In this document: positions 1 through 8,174 of the stretch, one piece after another
Position numbering within the stretch: the stretch's first letter is position 1
Layout: every line of letters starts with the position of its first letter
DNA from: a virus
Strand: one strand, 5' to 3'
Length of the DNA: 26,197 bases
IMG/VR virus record: IMGVR_UViG_3300017739_000089
Span: 1-26,197 of that record
The notes under the pieces: model-generated
The model's input: the letters and a program-made list of their open reading frames with translations, nothing else
What the model was told of the DNA's origin: nothing
The model's database searches: none
Made by a program: the position numbers and the translations under genes

Positions 1-2
1 CT

Positions 3-371
3 GTAGGTACTGGAAATGCAGTAAATAAATCTTCAGAAACCTACATAGCCTACCTTTTCGCTACCGTAGCAGGTGTATCCAAGGTGGGAAGCTATACTGG
101 AACAGGTTCTACATTAAACGTTGATTGTGGCTTTAGTAGTGGTGCTAGGTTTGTTTTGATAAAGAGAACTGACAGTTCAGACGATTGGATTGTTGTTGAC
201 ACCGAAAGAGGGATTGTGGCGGGCAATGACCCATACTTGGCTCTTAATACAACTGATCCCGAACTCACTTCTCAAGATTATGTAGACCCGTATTCGGCAG
301 GGTTTGCTGTCACTGGAGAAAACCCAGTTAACGCATCAGGCGGCACATACATTTTTTACGCAATCGCATAA
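3..371 (+). CDS. Tail fibre protein, C-terminal part (partial at window edge)
   Basis: The frame is open from the first complete codon at base 3 to a TAA at 369-371, so this is the last 122 residues of a longer gene. The GTG at base 84 is probably not the start, because the residues before it (such as ETYIAYLFATVAGVSKVG) belong to the same conserved domain. The text reads like the C-terminal domain of many marine phage tail fibres (the DUF7483 type): a GSYTGTGS turn, then CGFSSGARFVLIKRTD, and a GGTYIFYAIA end. The fold is likely all-beta and the protein would sit at the tail tip and contact the host surface. A fibre-assembly-chaperone-like gene follows after 27 bases. The family assignment comes from remembered sequence patterns; the receptor is unknown. 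Confidence 0.8.
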   Translation, partial: VGTGNAVNKSSETYIAYLFATVAGVSKVGSYTGTGSTLNVDCGFSSGARFVLIKRTDSSDDWIVVDTERGIVAGNDPYLALNTTDPELTSQDYVDPYSAGFAVTGENPVNASGGTYIFYAIA

Positions 372-398
372 TCAAACTCATTAGAAAGGATCAATCAA

Positions 399-890
399 AT
401 GGGTGAATACAGAGAAAGAAGTACAGGCGAAGTTAAGTCTCAAGGCGAGTGGAGAGCAGCATTTCCGCAAATGGCATTGCCTCGGGTATGGAATACAAAT
501 GTTTGTGATGCTATGAACATAGACCCTGTACTGGCAAGCCCAGCCGCTACACTTGGCGCATATCAGTACAGCGCAAGGGATGGCGTTGAGCAAGACAGCA
601 ACGGGAACTGGGTAGAGAAGTATGTAGCAACGGATATGTTTGCTGACATTGAAGGTGGTAAAACTAAATCTGAGCAAGAAACTGAGTATCAAGTTACACT
701 AGATGCTAATACTGCAGCAAGTTATCGTAATACACGTAACAGCAAACTAACTGAGACAGACTGGACTGCTATGTCGGATGTCACTATGGCAGATGACATG
801 AAGACCTACAGACAGGCTCTACGTGATTTGCCAACGCATAAGAATTGGCCTAACTTAGAAGATGCTGACTGGCCTACAAAGCCTGAGTAA
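399..890 (+). CDS. Phage tail assembly chaperone-like protein (PF16778-like C-terminus)
   Basis: A 163-residue protein with an AAAGGA ribosome site about 9 bases before its ATG. Residues about 106-160 show the signature of the phage tail-assembly-chaperone domain: RN(S/x)LLxxTDW, then a YRQALRDLP segment, and a C-terminal DADWPTKP. Such domains usually lie next to fibre genes and are thought to help fibre folding or attachment. The first 100 residues look different and may be a small virion or fibre-binding module. The gene sits between two fibre genes and has a paralogue at 3395-3718, sharing the LPTHxNWPxLxDADWPT block. The domain call is fairly safe; the client protein is inferred. Confidence 0.8.
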   Translation: MGEYRERSTGEVKSQGEWRAAFPQMALPRVWNTNVCDAMNIDPVLASPAATLGAYQYSARDGVEQDSNGNWVEKYVATDMFADIEGGKTKSEQETEYQVTLDANTAASYRNTRNSKLTETDWTAMSDVTMADDMKTYRQALRDLPTHKNWPNLEDADWPTKPE

Positions 891-920
891 GATATATATA
901 TATATTAGAGGATACACAAT

Positions 921-1406
921 ATGAGTAAGGCAAGAGATTTAGCAAACTTTATTTCCACAGGAAGTATATTTAGTGATGGTGCAATATCTCCTACAGAGAT
1001 AATAGGCGTAACTGCTGATGCAACAGAGCTAAATAAGTTAGATGGTGTAACAGCCTCTACTGCAGAGCTAAATAAGTTAGACGGTGTAACAGCCTCTACT
1101 GCAGAAATAAACAAACTTACAGGTGTAACTGCTTCTACGACTGAGATAAACAAACTTACAGGTGTAACTGCTTCTACGACTGAGATAAATAGAGTAGTAG
1201 GTGTAACCTCAGATATTCAAACTCAAATCAACGCTAAAGCAGCTAGTGCAAGTTTAGGAACAGCAGCAGCATTAGATGTAGGAACAGGGGCAAACAACAT
1301 TCCACAGCTTGATAGCTCTGGGAAACTAGGAGCCATAGACGGCTCTGCTTTAACAGGCATACAAGGATTTTCTTATGCCGCCACACTAGCATTTGGAGAT
1401 TATTAA
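921..1406 (+). CDS. Repeat-containing tail fibre protein
   Basis: A 161-residue protein with an AGAGGA ribosome site upstream of the ATG. The N-terminus (MSKARDLANFIS) is the form often seen in marine phage fibre proteins. Residues 34-98 are five copies of a 13-residue unit, consensus TAEINKLTGVTAS, a repeat common in phage tail fibres, where it probably forms a slender trimeric rod. After the repeat comes a Gln/Ala-rich helical stretch and a GSALTGIQG turn. The protein ends soon after, so the receptor-binding head is probably carried by the genes downstream, the first of which starts one base past this stop codon. Confidence 0.8.
   Translation: MSKARDLANFISTGSIFSDGAISPTEIIGVTADATELNKLDGVTASTAELNKLDGVTASTAEINKLTGVTASTTEINKLTGVTASTTEINRVVGVTSDIQTQINAKAASASLGTAAALDVGTGANNIPQLDSSGKLGAIDGSALTGIQGFSYAATLAFGDY
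1020..1214 (+). repeat. Five tandem 39-bp units coding a 13-residue fibre repeat
   Basis: Five in-frame 39-base units. Units 1 and 2 resemble each other most (AELNKLDGVTAS), and units 3 and 4 share a run of more than 35 identical bases (ataaacaaacttacaggtgt and onward). Unit 5 has diverged (TTEINRVVGVTSD). The pairwise pattern suggests stepwise duplication. Copy number could change by slippage or recombination, which would alter fibre length without a frameshift. Confidence 0.9.
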
Positions 1407-1407
1407 T

Positions 1408-2787
1408 ATGGCTGACACACTCGAAAGTATTTTTCTTAATACATCATTAGGGGCTACGGAGCTTGATGATGGTGAGCATACATTATTAACAACAAACTCT
1501 ACTACAAGTTTTGTTATTAAGGATATGCATGTTAATGGCACATCTGGTTTAACAAATACGCATTTAGAACTTAATGGTTTTAATGTTAGTGGCATTACAT
1601 CTAATGCAACAGGCAGCTTAATTATACCGCCAAACTCTACACTTAAACTTAAAACAACAGATTATCCTTTCACATTTATCGAACAAAGAGATATAATGGG
1701 TTTACAAAATAACTCTACTATTTTGGCTAAAACGTATTTAAACCCTGATGGAACCGCAGTTTCTGGAATTTCTCAAGAGGTTGCTCATACAAAAAGTAGC
1801 ACATCAAACAATACAGAAGTTCAAGATATGGAATTTGGTATAAGCAGTACCAATTCAAATAGATACGCTTTTTTCTATACACATGATTTGAACTCGAGCA
1901 CTATTCTAAGGGGGGTTCAGGATACTGGATACAATCATTCCAATTCTGAAGATCTTATGTACCAGACTAGTTATGACCCTACAGCATTTGGTTATAATTC
2001 TACTTATGGCAAAATAGCCGTTCAATTAAATGGGGCTTCTTTGCAGTATTGGCAATTAAATAGCGCTTATGCAGGTATAGGGGCTATGACTGCTACTATT
2101 CCGTCAAATTTTGGTAATGGTAATAGAGCTAATGGTAGCTACCAACAGACAACTTCTAGTTACCCGTATGGTTTCGGGGCGCATGATTATTTTTGGTATG
2201 TACCTTCTAGTAGTTATGGCAATCATTTATATTTTATTAATTTAGAAAACGGGCAAGACTTTAGATTTAACATAAATACATCCCCAAGTGCCTTTACAAA
2301 TATGTTGGGCGGTCAATCTAATCATTTGATAGTATCTTATAGACCATCTGATGATAGATTTATCTATTTTAATATAAACGGTAACAATATTTATTACGCT
2401 GTTATTAATGAAACAAAAACAACATTAGATGCCATTAATCAAACTACTAGATACGATGTAGGAAAGTTTGCTGGAGGTAATTTTAGTTCCCCTGTAAATA
2501 ATATTGAGCAATCCAACATAAATTCTGGAGTAGCTGGTTTTGATATTAATGGTAATTTTATATATCACGAAACAGGTGGAGGTTTAGTAGCGTCAGATTT
2601 AACTGGAACGCAAGTAGCTTTAGCAGATAGCGCAAGCACAAGAAGTTTTGGGGGTGTTTCTTATGCTGATGATAACAGAATTAACACAAGAAGGCATAAA
2701 AGATTATCTGCTGCTGAAGCAACTGCTTTAAGTATACCTACACCTACGTTTGGCATTCAATTGCTTGGCGTAAAGTCAACAGTTTAG
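1408..2787 (+). CDS. Tail fibre or virion surface protein, function unknown
   Basis: I start this 459-residue protein at the ATG at 1408, because GGAG at 1395-1398 lies at a suitable distance; a TTG at 1393 would also be in frame but has no site of its own. The protein is rich in Asn, Ser, Thr, Gly and Tyr, has almost no charged clusters, no membrane segment and no Cys. That composition is typical of beta-rich fibre or adhesin proteins. The N-terminal 110 residues (SLIIPPNSTLKLKTTDYPF, then FIEQRDIMGLQ) look like a small beta-sandwich attachment domain; the rest resembles a receptor-binding or propeller-like region. By eye it is more AT-rich than the replication genes. It lies inside the fibre cassette, one base after the repeat fibre. 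Confidence 0.7.
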   Translation: MADTLESIFLNTSLGATELDDGEHTLLTTNSTTSFVIKDMHVNGTSGLTNTHLELNGFNVSGITSNATGSLIIPPNSTLKLKTTDYPFTFIEQRDIMGLQNNSTILAKTYLNPDGTAVSGISQEVAHTKSSTSNNTEVQDMEFGISSTNSNRYAFFYTHDLNSSTILRGVQDTGYNHSNSEDLMYQTSYDPTAFGYNSTYGKIAVQLNGASLQYWQLNSAYAGIGAMTATIPSNFGNGNRANGSYQQTTSSYPYGFGAHDYFWYVPSSSYGNHLYFINLENGQDFRFNINTSPSAFTNMLGGQSNHLIVSYRPSDDRFIYFNINGNNIYYAVINETKTTLDAINQTTRYDVGKFAGGNFSSPVNNIEQSNINSGVAGFDINGNFIYHETGGGLVASDLTGTQVALADSASTRSFGGVSYADDNRINTRRHKRLSAAEATALSIPTPTFGIQLLGVKSTV

Positions 2788-2792
2788 GAGGT
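2786..2792 (+). promoter_or_regulatory. Strong ribosome binding site overlapping a stop codon
   Basis: AGGAGGT begins inside the TAG stop of the 1408-2787 gene and sits 4 bases before the ATG at 2797. It is the closest match to the full anti-Shine-Dalgarno sequence in the fibre cassette and suggests that the next protein is made in high amount. Confidence 0.7.
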
Positions 2793-2796
2793 CGAC

Positions 2797-3393
2797 ATGG
2801 GATTATCGTCAGGAAATTCATTAGCTTCAGCGGCTTCAGGTGGTGGCTCAAGTGGACTTTCATCTGCACAAGTACAAACGCTGATTAAAAGCAATACGCC
2901 TTATCAACATATCGCAACTCTTTCTGCTGATAGTACTAGTGAGTTTGATTATACATCATTACCTTCTACCTTTCGTACATTTCGTATACTTTTTGATGGT
3001 CTGCATTTTGGAAACAATGCTTATTTAAGAATGAGATTATACTTTAATAGTGTGTTATACACAGGCAGTATGTATTTTCGTGGTGGCATGAATAAAAATA
3101 CAACATCTACAAATAATTACCATACACAATCAAGTTACTGGGATTTTATGCATAATTACCAGGTTTCAAGTGGGGGCTATCTTACTGGTTATATAGAGTT
3201 TTGTGGTAATGATGTATATGGCAGAACCACAATGAATAGCTATACTACTTGGTATTACAGTTCTTCTGTTCGATCTAATTTAATGGGAGGACACGTTGAA
3301 GCTAATAGCAACGAAAACATCACTGGATTTAAATTGTACCCAGATTCAGGAACAATGAATAGAGGCAGCATCAAGATATATGGGATGAATTGA
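2797..3393 (+). CDS. Putative tail fibre / receptor-binding protein
   Basis: A 198-residue protein with a near-perfect ribosome site. The N-terminus is a flexible Gly/Ser-rich linker followed by a short helix (SSAQVQTLIKS), a common way for phage fibres to join a head domain. From about residue 37 on it looks all-beta, with aromatic-rich strands and an ending (FKLYPDSGTMNRGSIKIYG) typical of jelly-roll-like heads of phage fibre tips. No catalytic motif is visible. It directly precedes the second chaperone-like gene, so the two may act as a pair. The role in host recognition is inferred from composition and place. Confidence 0.7.
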   Translation: MGLSSGNSLASAASGGGSSGLSSAQVQTLIKSNTPYQHIATLSADSTSEFDYTSLPSTFRTFRILFDGLHFGNNAYLRMRLYFNSVLYTGSMYFRGGMNKNTTSTNNYHTQSSYWDFMHNYQVSSGGYLTGYIEFCGNDVYGRTTMNSYTTWYYSSSVRSNLMGGHVEANSNENITGFKLYPDSGTMNRGSIKIYGMN

Positions 3394-3394
3394 T

Positions 3395-3718
3395 ATGAGT
3401 GAAGAAGAAACTGTTAGAGAAAACCCAAGGTTTAAAACCACAGAGTTAGGCAAAATTCAGTTTACTGAAGAAGAAGAACTAGCTAGGGATGCAGAAGAAA
3501 AAGAGTGGGCTGATGGTGCTAACGATAGACTAGCAGCCGCACATAGAGCTACTCGCAATGAGTTACTTACTGCGTCTGACTGGACACAGTTCAACGACAG
3601 CCCACTAGCAGATGAAGCTAAGACTTCTTGGGGTACTTATCGAACAGCATTGCGTAATCTTCCTACACACGAAAACTGGCCCTCGCTTAAAGATGCTGAT
3701 TGGCCTACCCAACCTTGA
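3395..3718 (+). CDS. Phage tail assembly chaperone-like protein, second copy
   Basis: A 107-residue, very acidic protein that begins one base after the preceding stop. Residues about 45-105 match the tail-assembly-chaperone pattern (RNELLTASDWTQ, then YRTALRNLP, then DADWPTQP at the end). It is clearly related to the C-terminal third of the protein at 399-890, but its N-terminus is a short charged helix (EEEELARDAEEKEWA) instead of a separate domain. The two copies bracket the fibre genes, which suggests each serves a different fibre. It could also be a minor tail protein. Confidence 0.8.
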   Translation: MSEEETVRENPRFKTTELGKIQFTEEEELARDAEEKEWADGANDRLAAAHRATRNELLTASDWTQFNDSPLADEAKTSWGTYRTALRNLPTHENWPSLKDADWPTQP

Positions 3719-3741
3719 CACATATACAGGTATAGGCTACT

Positions 3742-3996
3742 ATGAGTGAAATAAAACTCTCCCCAGAAGAACTAGAAGATATGCTAGACAACGCAGCTAG
3801 TCGTGGTGCTAAAGAGGCACTGCGTTCTATCGGGCTACTCGATGATGATGCAGCTAAAGACATAATAGAAATGCGTAATCTCATAGAAGCGTGGAGAGAT
3901 ACACGTAGATCTATAAGATCAACCGTAGTAAAAATGACTACCGTTGGAGTCCTGACATTTATTGCAGGTGCGGTGTGGATGACAATGGGTAAATAA
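3742..3996 (+). CDS. Small one-helix membrane protein, DUF6127-like, holin candidate
   Basis: An 84-residue protein. The N-terminal 55 residues are a charged helical domain (LSPEELEDMLDNAASRGAKEAL, then EMRNLIEAWRDTRRS). A single membrane helix covers about residues 62-81 (VGVLTFIAGAVWMTM), followed by a lone Lys. The arrangement (GAKEALRSIGL, a central LIEAWRDTRR and a C-terminal helix) resembles the DUF6127 family seen in alphaproteobacterial phages and gene transfer agents. Its size, topology and place between fibre genes and the virion-lysozyme block make it a possible holin, but a virion membrane-anchoring role is as likely. There are no Cys residues and no signal peptide. Confidence 0.75.
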   Translation: MSEIKLSPEELEDMLDNAASRGAKEALRSIGLLDDDAAKDIIEMRNLIEAWRDTRRSIRSTVVKMTTVGVLTFIAGAVWMTMGK

Positions 3997-4006
3997 GGAA
4001 TACAGT

Positions 4007-6925
4007 ATGGCAGACTTAGAATATGGAATAGATTCAAAAAACTCTAATGTAGTGGATTCTTTTACTTCTGCAGATGGTACTGTTTATGAAGCTAGAGCAG
4101 GTGTTTATGGCAACGGTATTGTTAAAATAACTACCAATGAAGATGGATCTAAAACAGAAACAGCATTGACTTATGAAAAAACAAGTCGTTCTGACAAGAA
4201 AAAAAGATCTGCGTCTGCAAGAAATAATACTAATGTATCTAAAGCTTCAAAAGAATTTGCAGGATTTAAAACTGCTGCAGAAGCTGCTGCTAATACTACA
4301 GAAGCTATAGGATATACAGATGATAATGTATCTGCAGGTGGAGGCGGTCCTTTTAGATATGACAGAGCTTCTACTGTAACACTGACTGATGCTTCAGGAA
4401 ATGTTATAGGTTCTGTTGGAACCAGAAAAGGTAAAACAAATACAGAAATAGCTACTGCAAAAATGTTAGCTGATGAAATTATAAACATAAATAAGTCTGC
4501 TATTACAACTACAGATGATGATAAAAATTTAGATGACGATGAAGATGACACAGAAGATACAACAGATGGTAGTGATACTACAACAGGAGCAGGTACAACA
4601 GGCTTAACAGCAGGTGACTACATGCAGACTGTGAACCCTGCTGTAGCAGGTGGTGCTTTTGATTCTGTAACACCTCCGACAACTGTACAACAAGTACCTG
4701 CAGGTGGTGTGCCTATTGTTGATCCTGATGAATCTCAAACAGTAATGCAGCAAGTAGCACCAGTTACATATCAGGATGTAGTACCAACAGCAGGATCAGG
4801 TCCAAGCACAGTAGCAACAACTACACAAACAGGTGGTATGTCTGCTGTGCCATCTCAAGTAGCATATAAAACACAGTACACAGGTACACAAGGTGCAGTA
4901 GCACCTACCCTTGTAACAACACAGCCAGGAACAGGCGCAACTTATCCTGAAGTATTTCAAGGCTATCAGACTGTACCGTATGGTAATCAGCTAGGTCAGC
5001 AAATAATGATTACTGAGTTTAACGGTGTACCTACAACATATGTACCACCGGGTTTTTCTAAGATAGAAGCTACTACAGGTGCTGCAGAAGGTGGGTTGAT
5101 GGAGACTATGTCTCTAGAAGGTAAAGACCGTATCTTTCGTAAGATGGGTTACAATGGTCCTAAAACACGAGAAGGTCACGCTAAGTTTGAAGAAGCTAAC
5201 CCTGCTGCTAAAGCTAAAGGTCTTGCCATAGGCGGCTACATACAAAAGTTTAATCAAGGTGGTGCAGTAAAAGGTTTTGAAACAGGTGGTCTTACTACAG
5301 AGCAATTAGCTCAGATGCAAGCCAACGCTGTAAGACAAACCATGCAGCCAATGCAACCTACTACAGCTATGATACAACCTACTGCAGGTGAGTTTATACC
5401 AGTAGATGCAGGTCAGACTGTACCCATAGCTCCTTTTGCTGAAGCTGCTACAGTAGGTACTGTACAACAAGCTGTAAAGCCTACAGCTTCTACACCTGTA
5501 GAGGCAGATGTTACTACTGTTACACCACAAGTAAAACTACAAACTGCAGGACTAACTGCAGCTACAGGCACACCTACACAACAGATTACTGCCCAACAAC
5601 AAGTTGGTACATCTATCACAGGCATGGAAGCGGAACTAGGTAACGCTATAAAAGTAGATGCTCCTGATCCTAGAGAGATAAAAGACGGTGAGATAATATC
5701 TGGTGAAGCAGATGCTACTAAAGCTGCTACATTTACTGAAGCAATACAAGCTGCAGAAGCTACACCAAGTAAACAAGCAACAGTTGCAGGTCAGCTAGAA
5801 CAACTAATGGCTGACTTTGAGGGTGGTGAGACACCTGCTTGGGCTGCAGGATCTATGCGTACCGCAATGGCTACACTCTCTGCTCGTGGTCTTGGTGCGT
5901 CTAGTCTTGCAGGTCAAGCTGTGGTGCAAGCTGCAATGGAAGCTGCACTACCTATCGCTCAGATGGATGCGGCTACTATAGCACAGTTTGAAGCACAGAA
6001 CTTATCTAACAGACAGCAAAGACAGATACTTGCTGCACAGCAACGTGCTACCTTTATGGGCATGGAGTTTGATCAAGAATTCCAAGCTCGTGTAGCTAAC
6101 TCTGCTCGTATCGGTGACATTGCTAACATGAACTTCACGGCTGAACAACAGATAGCCTTAGAGAACTCTCGTGCAGCAAACACTATGGAACTATCCAATC
6201 TGTCTAACAGACAAGCTATGGTGATGGCTGAGGCTGCTGCTCTATCACAACTAGACATAGCTAACTTGTCAAACAGACAACAAGCTGCAGTACAGAATGC
6301 ATCTAACTTCTTACAGATGGACATGGCTAATTTGTCTAACGAACAACAGACTTCTATGTTCAAGACACAGCAAAACATACAGGCTTTGTTTACAGATCAA
6401 GCTGCAGAGAATGCTACGGCACAGTTCAACGCATCTAGTGAGAATCAAACAAATCAGTTCTTTGCTAACTTGGCTAACCAAACTGCACAGTTCAATGCTA
6501 CACAACAGAACGCTATGGATCAGTTCAACGTCAATAGTGTGAATGCATTACGTGAGTTTAACTCTGGTCTACAGCAACAACGTGACTTGTTCAATGCACA
6601 GAATGGCTTGGTGATAGCACAGTCTAATGCGGCATGGAGACAGAGCATAGCTACAATCAATACAGCTACACAGAATGAAAGCAACATGGACTTTGCTAAG
6701 GTGATCAACGGATTGACTGCAGCTAACATGGATCAGATATGGCAACGTGAGCGTGACCTCATGAGCTTTGCATTCCAGTTAGAGAACAACAATGCTGACC
6801 GTGCTACAACTATTGCTGTACAAGAACTAGCTAACGAAGCAGCAGCAAGTAGTGCAGCAGCAAGTAAGAGTGGATCATTTGCAAGAGCTATAGGCTCTGT
6901 TGTGGGTTCAATTATAACAGGCTAA
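4007..6925 (+). CDS. Large virion protein with C-terminal 11-residue helical repeats
   Basis: A 972-residue protein with an AAGGA ribosome site. Residues 1-160 form a charged, possibly globular start. Then comes an acidic Asp/Thr-rich linker (about 165-200) and a long low-complexity region rich in Thr, Gln, Val, Pro and Gly (about 200-640). Around residues 355-430 lies a patch seen in marine phage virion proteins (FRKMGYNGPKTREGHAKF, then GGYIQKFNQGG). From about residue 650 to 946 the chain falls into consecutive 11-residue units, and it ends with a small Gly/Ala helix (ARAIGSVVGSIITG). No enzyme motif is visible. Its place at the head of the ejection-type block suggests an internal or tail-needle protein that forms a long helical bundle during DNA delivery. 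That role is inference; a virion location is likely. Confidence 0.75.
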   Translation: MADLEYGIDSKNSNVVDSFTSADGTVYEARAGVYGNGIVKITTNEDGSKTETALTYEKTSRSDKKKRSASARNNTNVSKASKEFAGFKTAAEAAANTTEAIGYTDDNVSAGGGGPFRYDRASTVTLTDASGNVIGSVGTRKGKTNTEIATAKMLADEIININKSAITTTDDDKNLDDDEDDTEDTTDGSDTTTGAGTTGLTAGDYMQTVNPAVAGGAFDSVTPPTTVQQVPAGGVPIVDPDESQTVMQQVAPVTYQDVVPTAGSGPSTVATTTQTGGMSAVPSQVAYKTQYTGTQGAVAPTLVTTQPGTGATYPEVFQGYQTVPYGNQLGQQIMITEFNGVPTTYVPPGFSKIEATTGAAEGGLMETMSLEGKDRIFRKMGYNGPKTREGHAKFEEANPAAKAKGLAIGGYIQKFNQGGAVKGFETGGLTTEQLAQMQANAVRQTMQPMQPTTAMIQPTAGEFIPVDAGQTVPIAPFAEAATVGTVQQAVKPTASTPVEADVTTVTPQVKLQTAGLTAATGTPTQQITAQQQVGTSITGMEAELGNAIKVDAPDPREIKDGEIISGEADATKAATFTEAIQAAEATPSKQATVAGQLEQLMADFEGGETPAWAAGSMRTAMATLSARGLGASSLAGQAVVQAAMEAALPIAQMDAATIAQFEAQNLSNRQQRQILAAQQRATFMGMEFDQEFQARVANSARIGDIANMNFTAEQQIALENSRAANTMELSNLSNRQAMVMAEAAALSQLDIANLSNRQQAAVQNASNFLQMDMANLSNEQQTSMFKTQQNIQALFTDQAAENATAQFNASSENQTNQFFANLANQTAQFNATQQNAMDQFNVNSVNALREFNSGLQQQRDLFNAQNGLVIAQSNAAWRQSIATINTATQNESNMDFAKVINGLTAANMDQIWQRERDLMSFAFQLENNNADRATTIAVQELANEAAASSAAASKSGSFARAIGSVVGSIITG
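5954..6844 (+). repeat. About 27 in-register 11-residue (hendecad) protein repeats
   Basis: Residues about 650-946 of the 972-residue protein divide without gaps into units of eleven. Well-conserved examples are LDIANLSNRQQ, MDMANLSNEQQ, TAQFNASSENQ, TNQFFANLANQ, TAQFNATQQNA and MDQFNVNSVNA. Hydrophobic residues recur at unit positions 1 and 3-4, with Asn/Gln elsewhere. The clearest twenty units are at 5987-6646. Such hendecads usually form right-handed or nearly straight helical bundles. Confidence 0.8.
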
Positions 6926-6929
6926 TATA

Positions 6930-8171
6930 ATGGCAGACTATAAAACATTAGGTGGTTTAGACTTAGACATTGGTGGCTTCACTGAGTCTGTTACTAGTAG
7001 GAGTAAAAAAACTCTAGAAGAAGTATCTAGAAAGAATCGTGGTATAGGAGCAAAGCCTGAAACAGAAGAGATAGAATTAGACGATAACTTCTTAAAAGGT
7101 ATAGCACAATTATTTATAGACAATGGCTACGAACCTAAACAACCTAATGAAGATGATACAACTACACCAAAAGACAAAGTGTTAGATGAATACTCTGAAC
7201 TGATGAAGAGTGAGATTATTCAAGATGCAATGAAAGAAATATCTACACTGGGTGAGTCTCCAAATAAACTAGAAGATATATACACTAGTATGGACACAGA
7301 CTTTGTGACACTAGAGAATCAGCCCACAGTTGACAGCGAGGGTGAGCTACTTGAGATTGGACAGACAGAACCATTAGGACTTATGAGTAAAGTATCACCT
7401 GTAGTTACATCAGACAAACCCATAATGGCTGAAACCCCTTCTCAACCTGACTTAAAAGCAGATGTTGATAGTGAAATACTAAGCCCCACGTTTCTAAACG
7501 CTATTGGTATTACAGGAAGTTTGACTGAAGAGGGTGTGCAGACTGAGGTTAAAAAAATACTAAAAGAGCAAGGAATGTCAGATGAAGAAATTGCTAATAT
7601 TGTCAATAAGTCTCTTGCTGCTGTTGAGGTGCAGCCTACAGATGGAAAAGAAATAGATTTAAGTAAAGAGTTAGACACTATCTTAGCATCAGAGGGAGGT
7701 TTTCAACAAGATAAAGACGATTCAGGTAATTATGTTAATGGTGTTTTAATAGGAACTAATAGAGGTATAACACCTTCTGCTTTAGCTAAACATAGAGGAG
7801 TTAAAGCTTCTACTATAACTGTAGAGGATATTAAAAACTTAACTGAGGAAGAGGCTAGGGAAATATTTAAGAATGAGTATTTCTATAAACCAAAAATAAA
7901 TAAACTGCCTTTAGAACTACAGCCATCTGTTCTTGACATGCAAATAAACGCAGGACCAAATGCAATAAAGATATTACAGAAACTAGTTGGTACTAAACAA
8001 GATGGAATTATAGGACCAATAACACTGAAAGCTTTAAAAGATAACCCTGTAACTGTGAACCAATATGCAGATGCTAGAATAGAATATTACAAAAAAGTAA
8101 TTAAAAAGAGTCCTGAAAAAAAGAAGTTTCTTTCTGGTTGGACTAATAGAGCAAACAGCTATAGGAAATAA
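6930..8171 (+). CDS. Virion-associated muramidase, GH108 family with C-terminal peptidoglycan-binding domain
   Basis: A 413-residue protein. The C-terminal 165 residues match glycoside hydrolase family 108: helix ELDTILASEGGF with the catalytic Glu at 255, then DDSGNYVNGVLIGTNRGIT, then the LTEEEAREIFKNEYF segment. The PG_binding_3-like end has LDMQINAGPNAIKILQKLVG, DGIIGPITLKAL and ARIEYYKKV. The family cleaves the MurNAc-GlcNAc bond of peptidoglycan. Free GH108 endolysins are about 170-200 residues; here about 240 acidic, probably disordered residues precede the domain, with no signal peptide. That, and the position among virion genes, suggests an enzyme packaged in the particle to open the wall during infection, though a lysis role cannot be excluded. 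It starts four bases after the hendecad gene and ends three bases before the next. Confidence 0.88.
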   Translation: MADYKTLGGLDLDIGGFTESVTSRSKKTLEEVSRKNRGIGAKPETEEIELDDNFLKGIAQLFIDNGYEPKQPNEDDTTTPKDKVLDEYSELMKSEIIQDAMKEISTLGESPNKLEDIYTSMDTDFVTLENQPTVDSEGELLEIGQTEPLGLMSKVSPVVTSDKPIMAETPSQPDLKADVDSEILSPTFLNAIGITGSLTEEGVQTEVKKILKEQGMSDEEIANIVNKSLAAVEVQPTDGKEIDLSKELDTILASEGGFQQDKDDSGNYVNGVLIGTNRGITPSALAKHRGVKASTITVEDIKNLTEEEAREIFKNEYFYKPKINKLPLELQPSVLDMQINAGPNAIKILQKLVGTKQDGIIGPITLKALKDNPVTVNQYADARIEYYKKVIKKSPEKKKFLSGWTNRANSYRK

Positions 8172-8174
8172 CTA

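Noticed and set aside
892-905. ATATATATATATAT run before the repeat fibre gene, as a promoter or regulatory repeat
   Set aside because: It is a short dinucleotide run between two co-directional genes, with a normal ribosome site after it. There is no -35 and no symmetry beyond the simple repeat.
905-1153. Minus-strand open frame opposite the fibre repeat
   Set aside because: It is a mirror of the 39-base repeat, gives a low-complexity product and has no ribosome site or neighbours on that strand in this arm.
1020-1214. CRISPR-like array
   Set aside because: The units are direct tandem copies with no spacers and are in frame within a fibre gene.
4171-4551. Minus-strand 126-residue frame inside the 972-residue gene
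   Set aside because: The Ser/Val/Ala-rich product arises from the Asp/Thr-rich sense codons; it lies antisense in the structural arm and no motif is seen.
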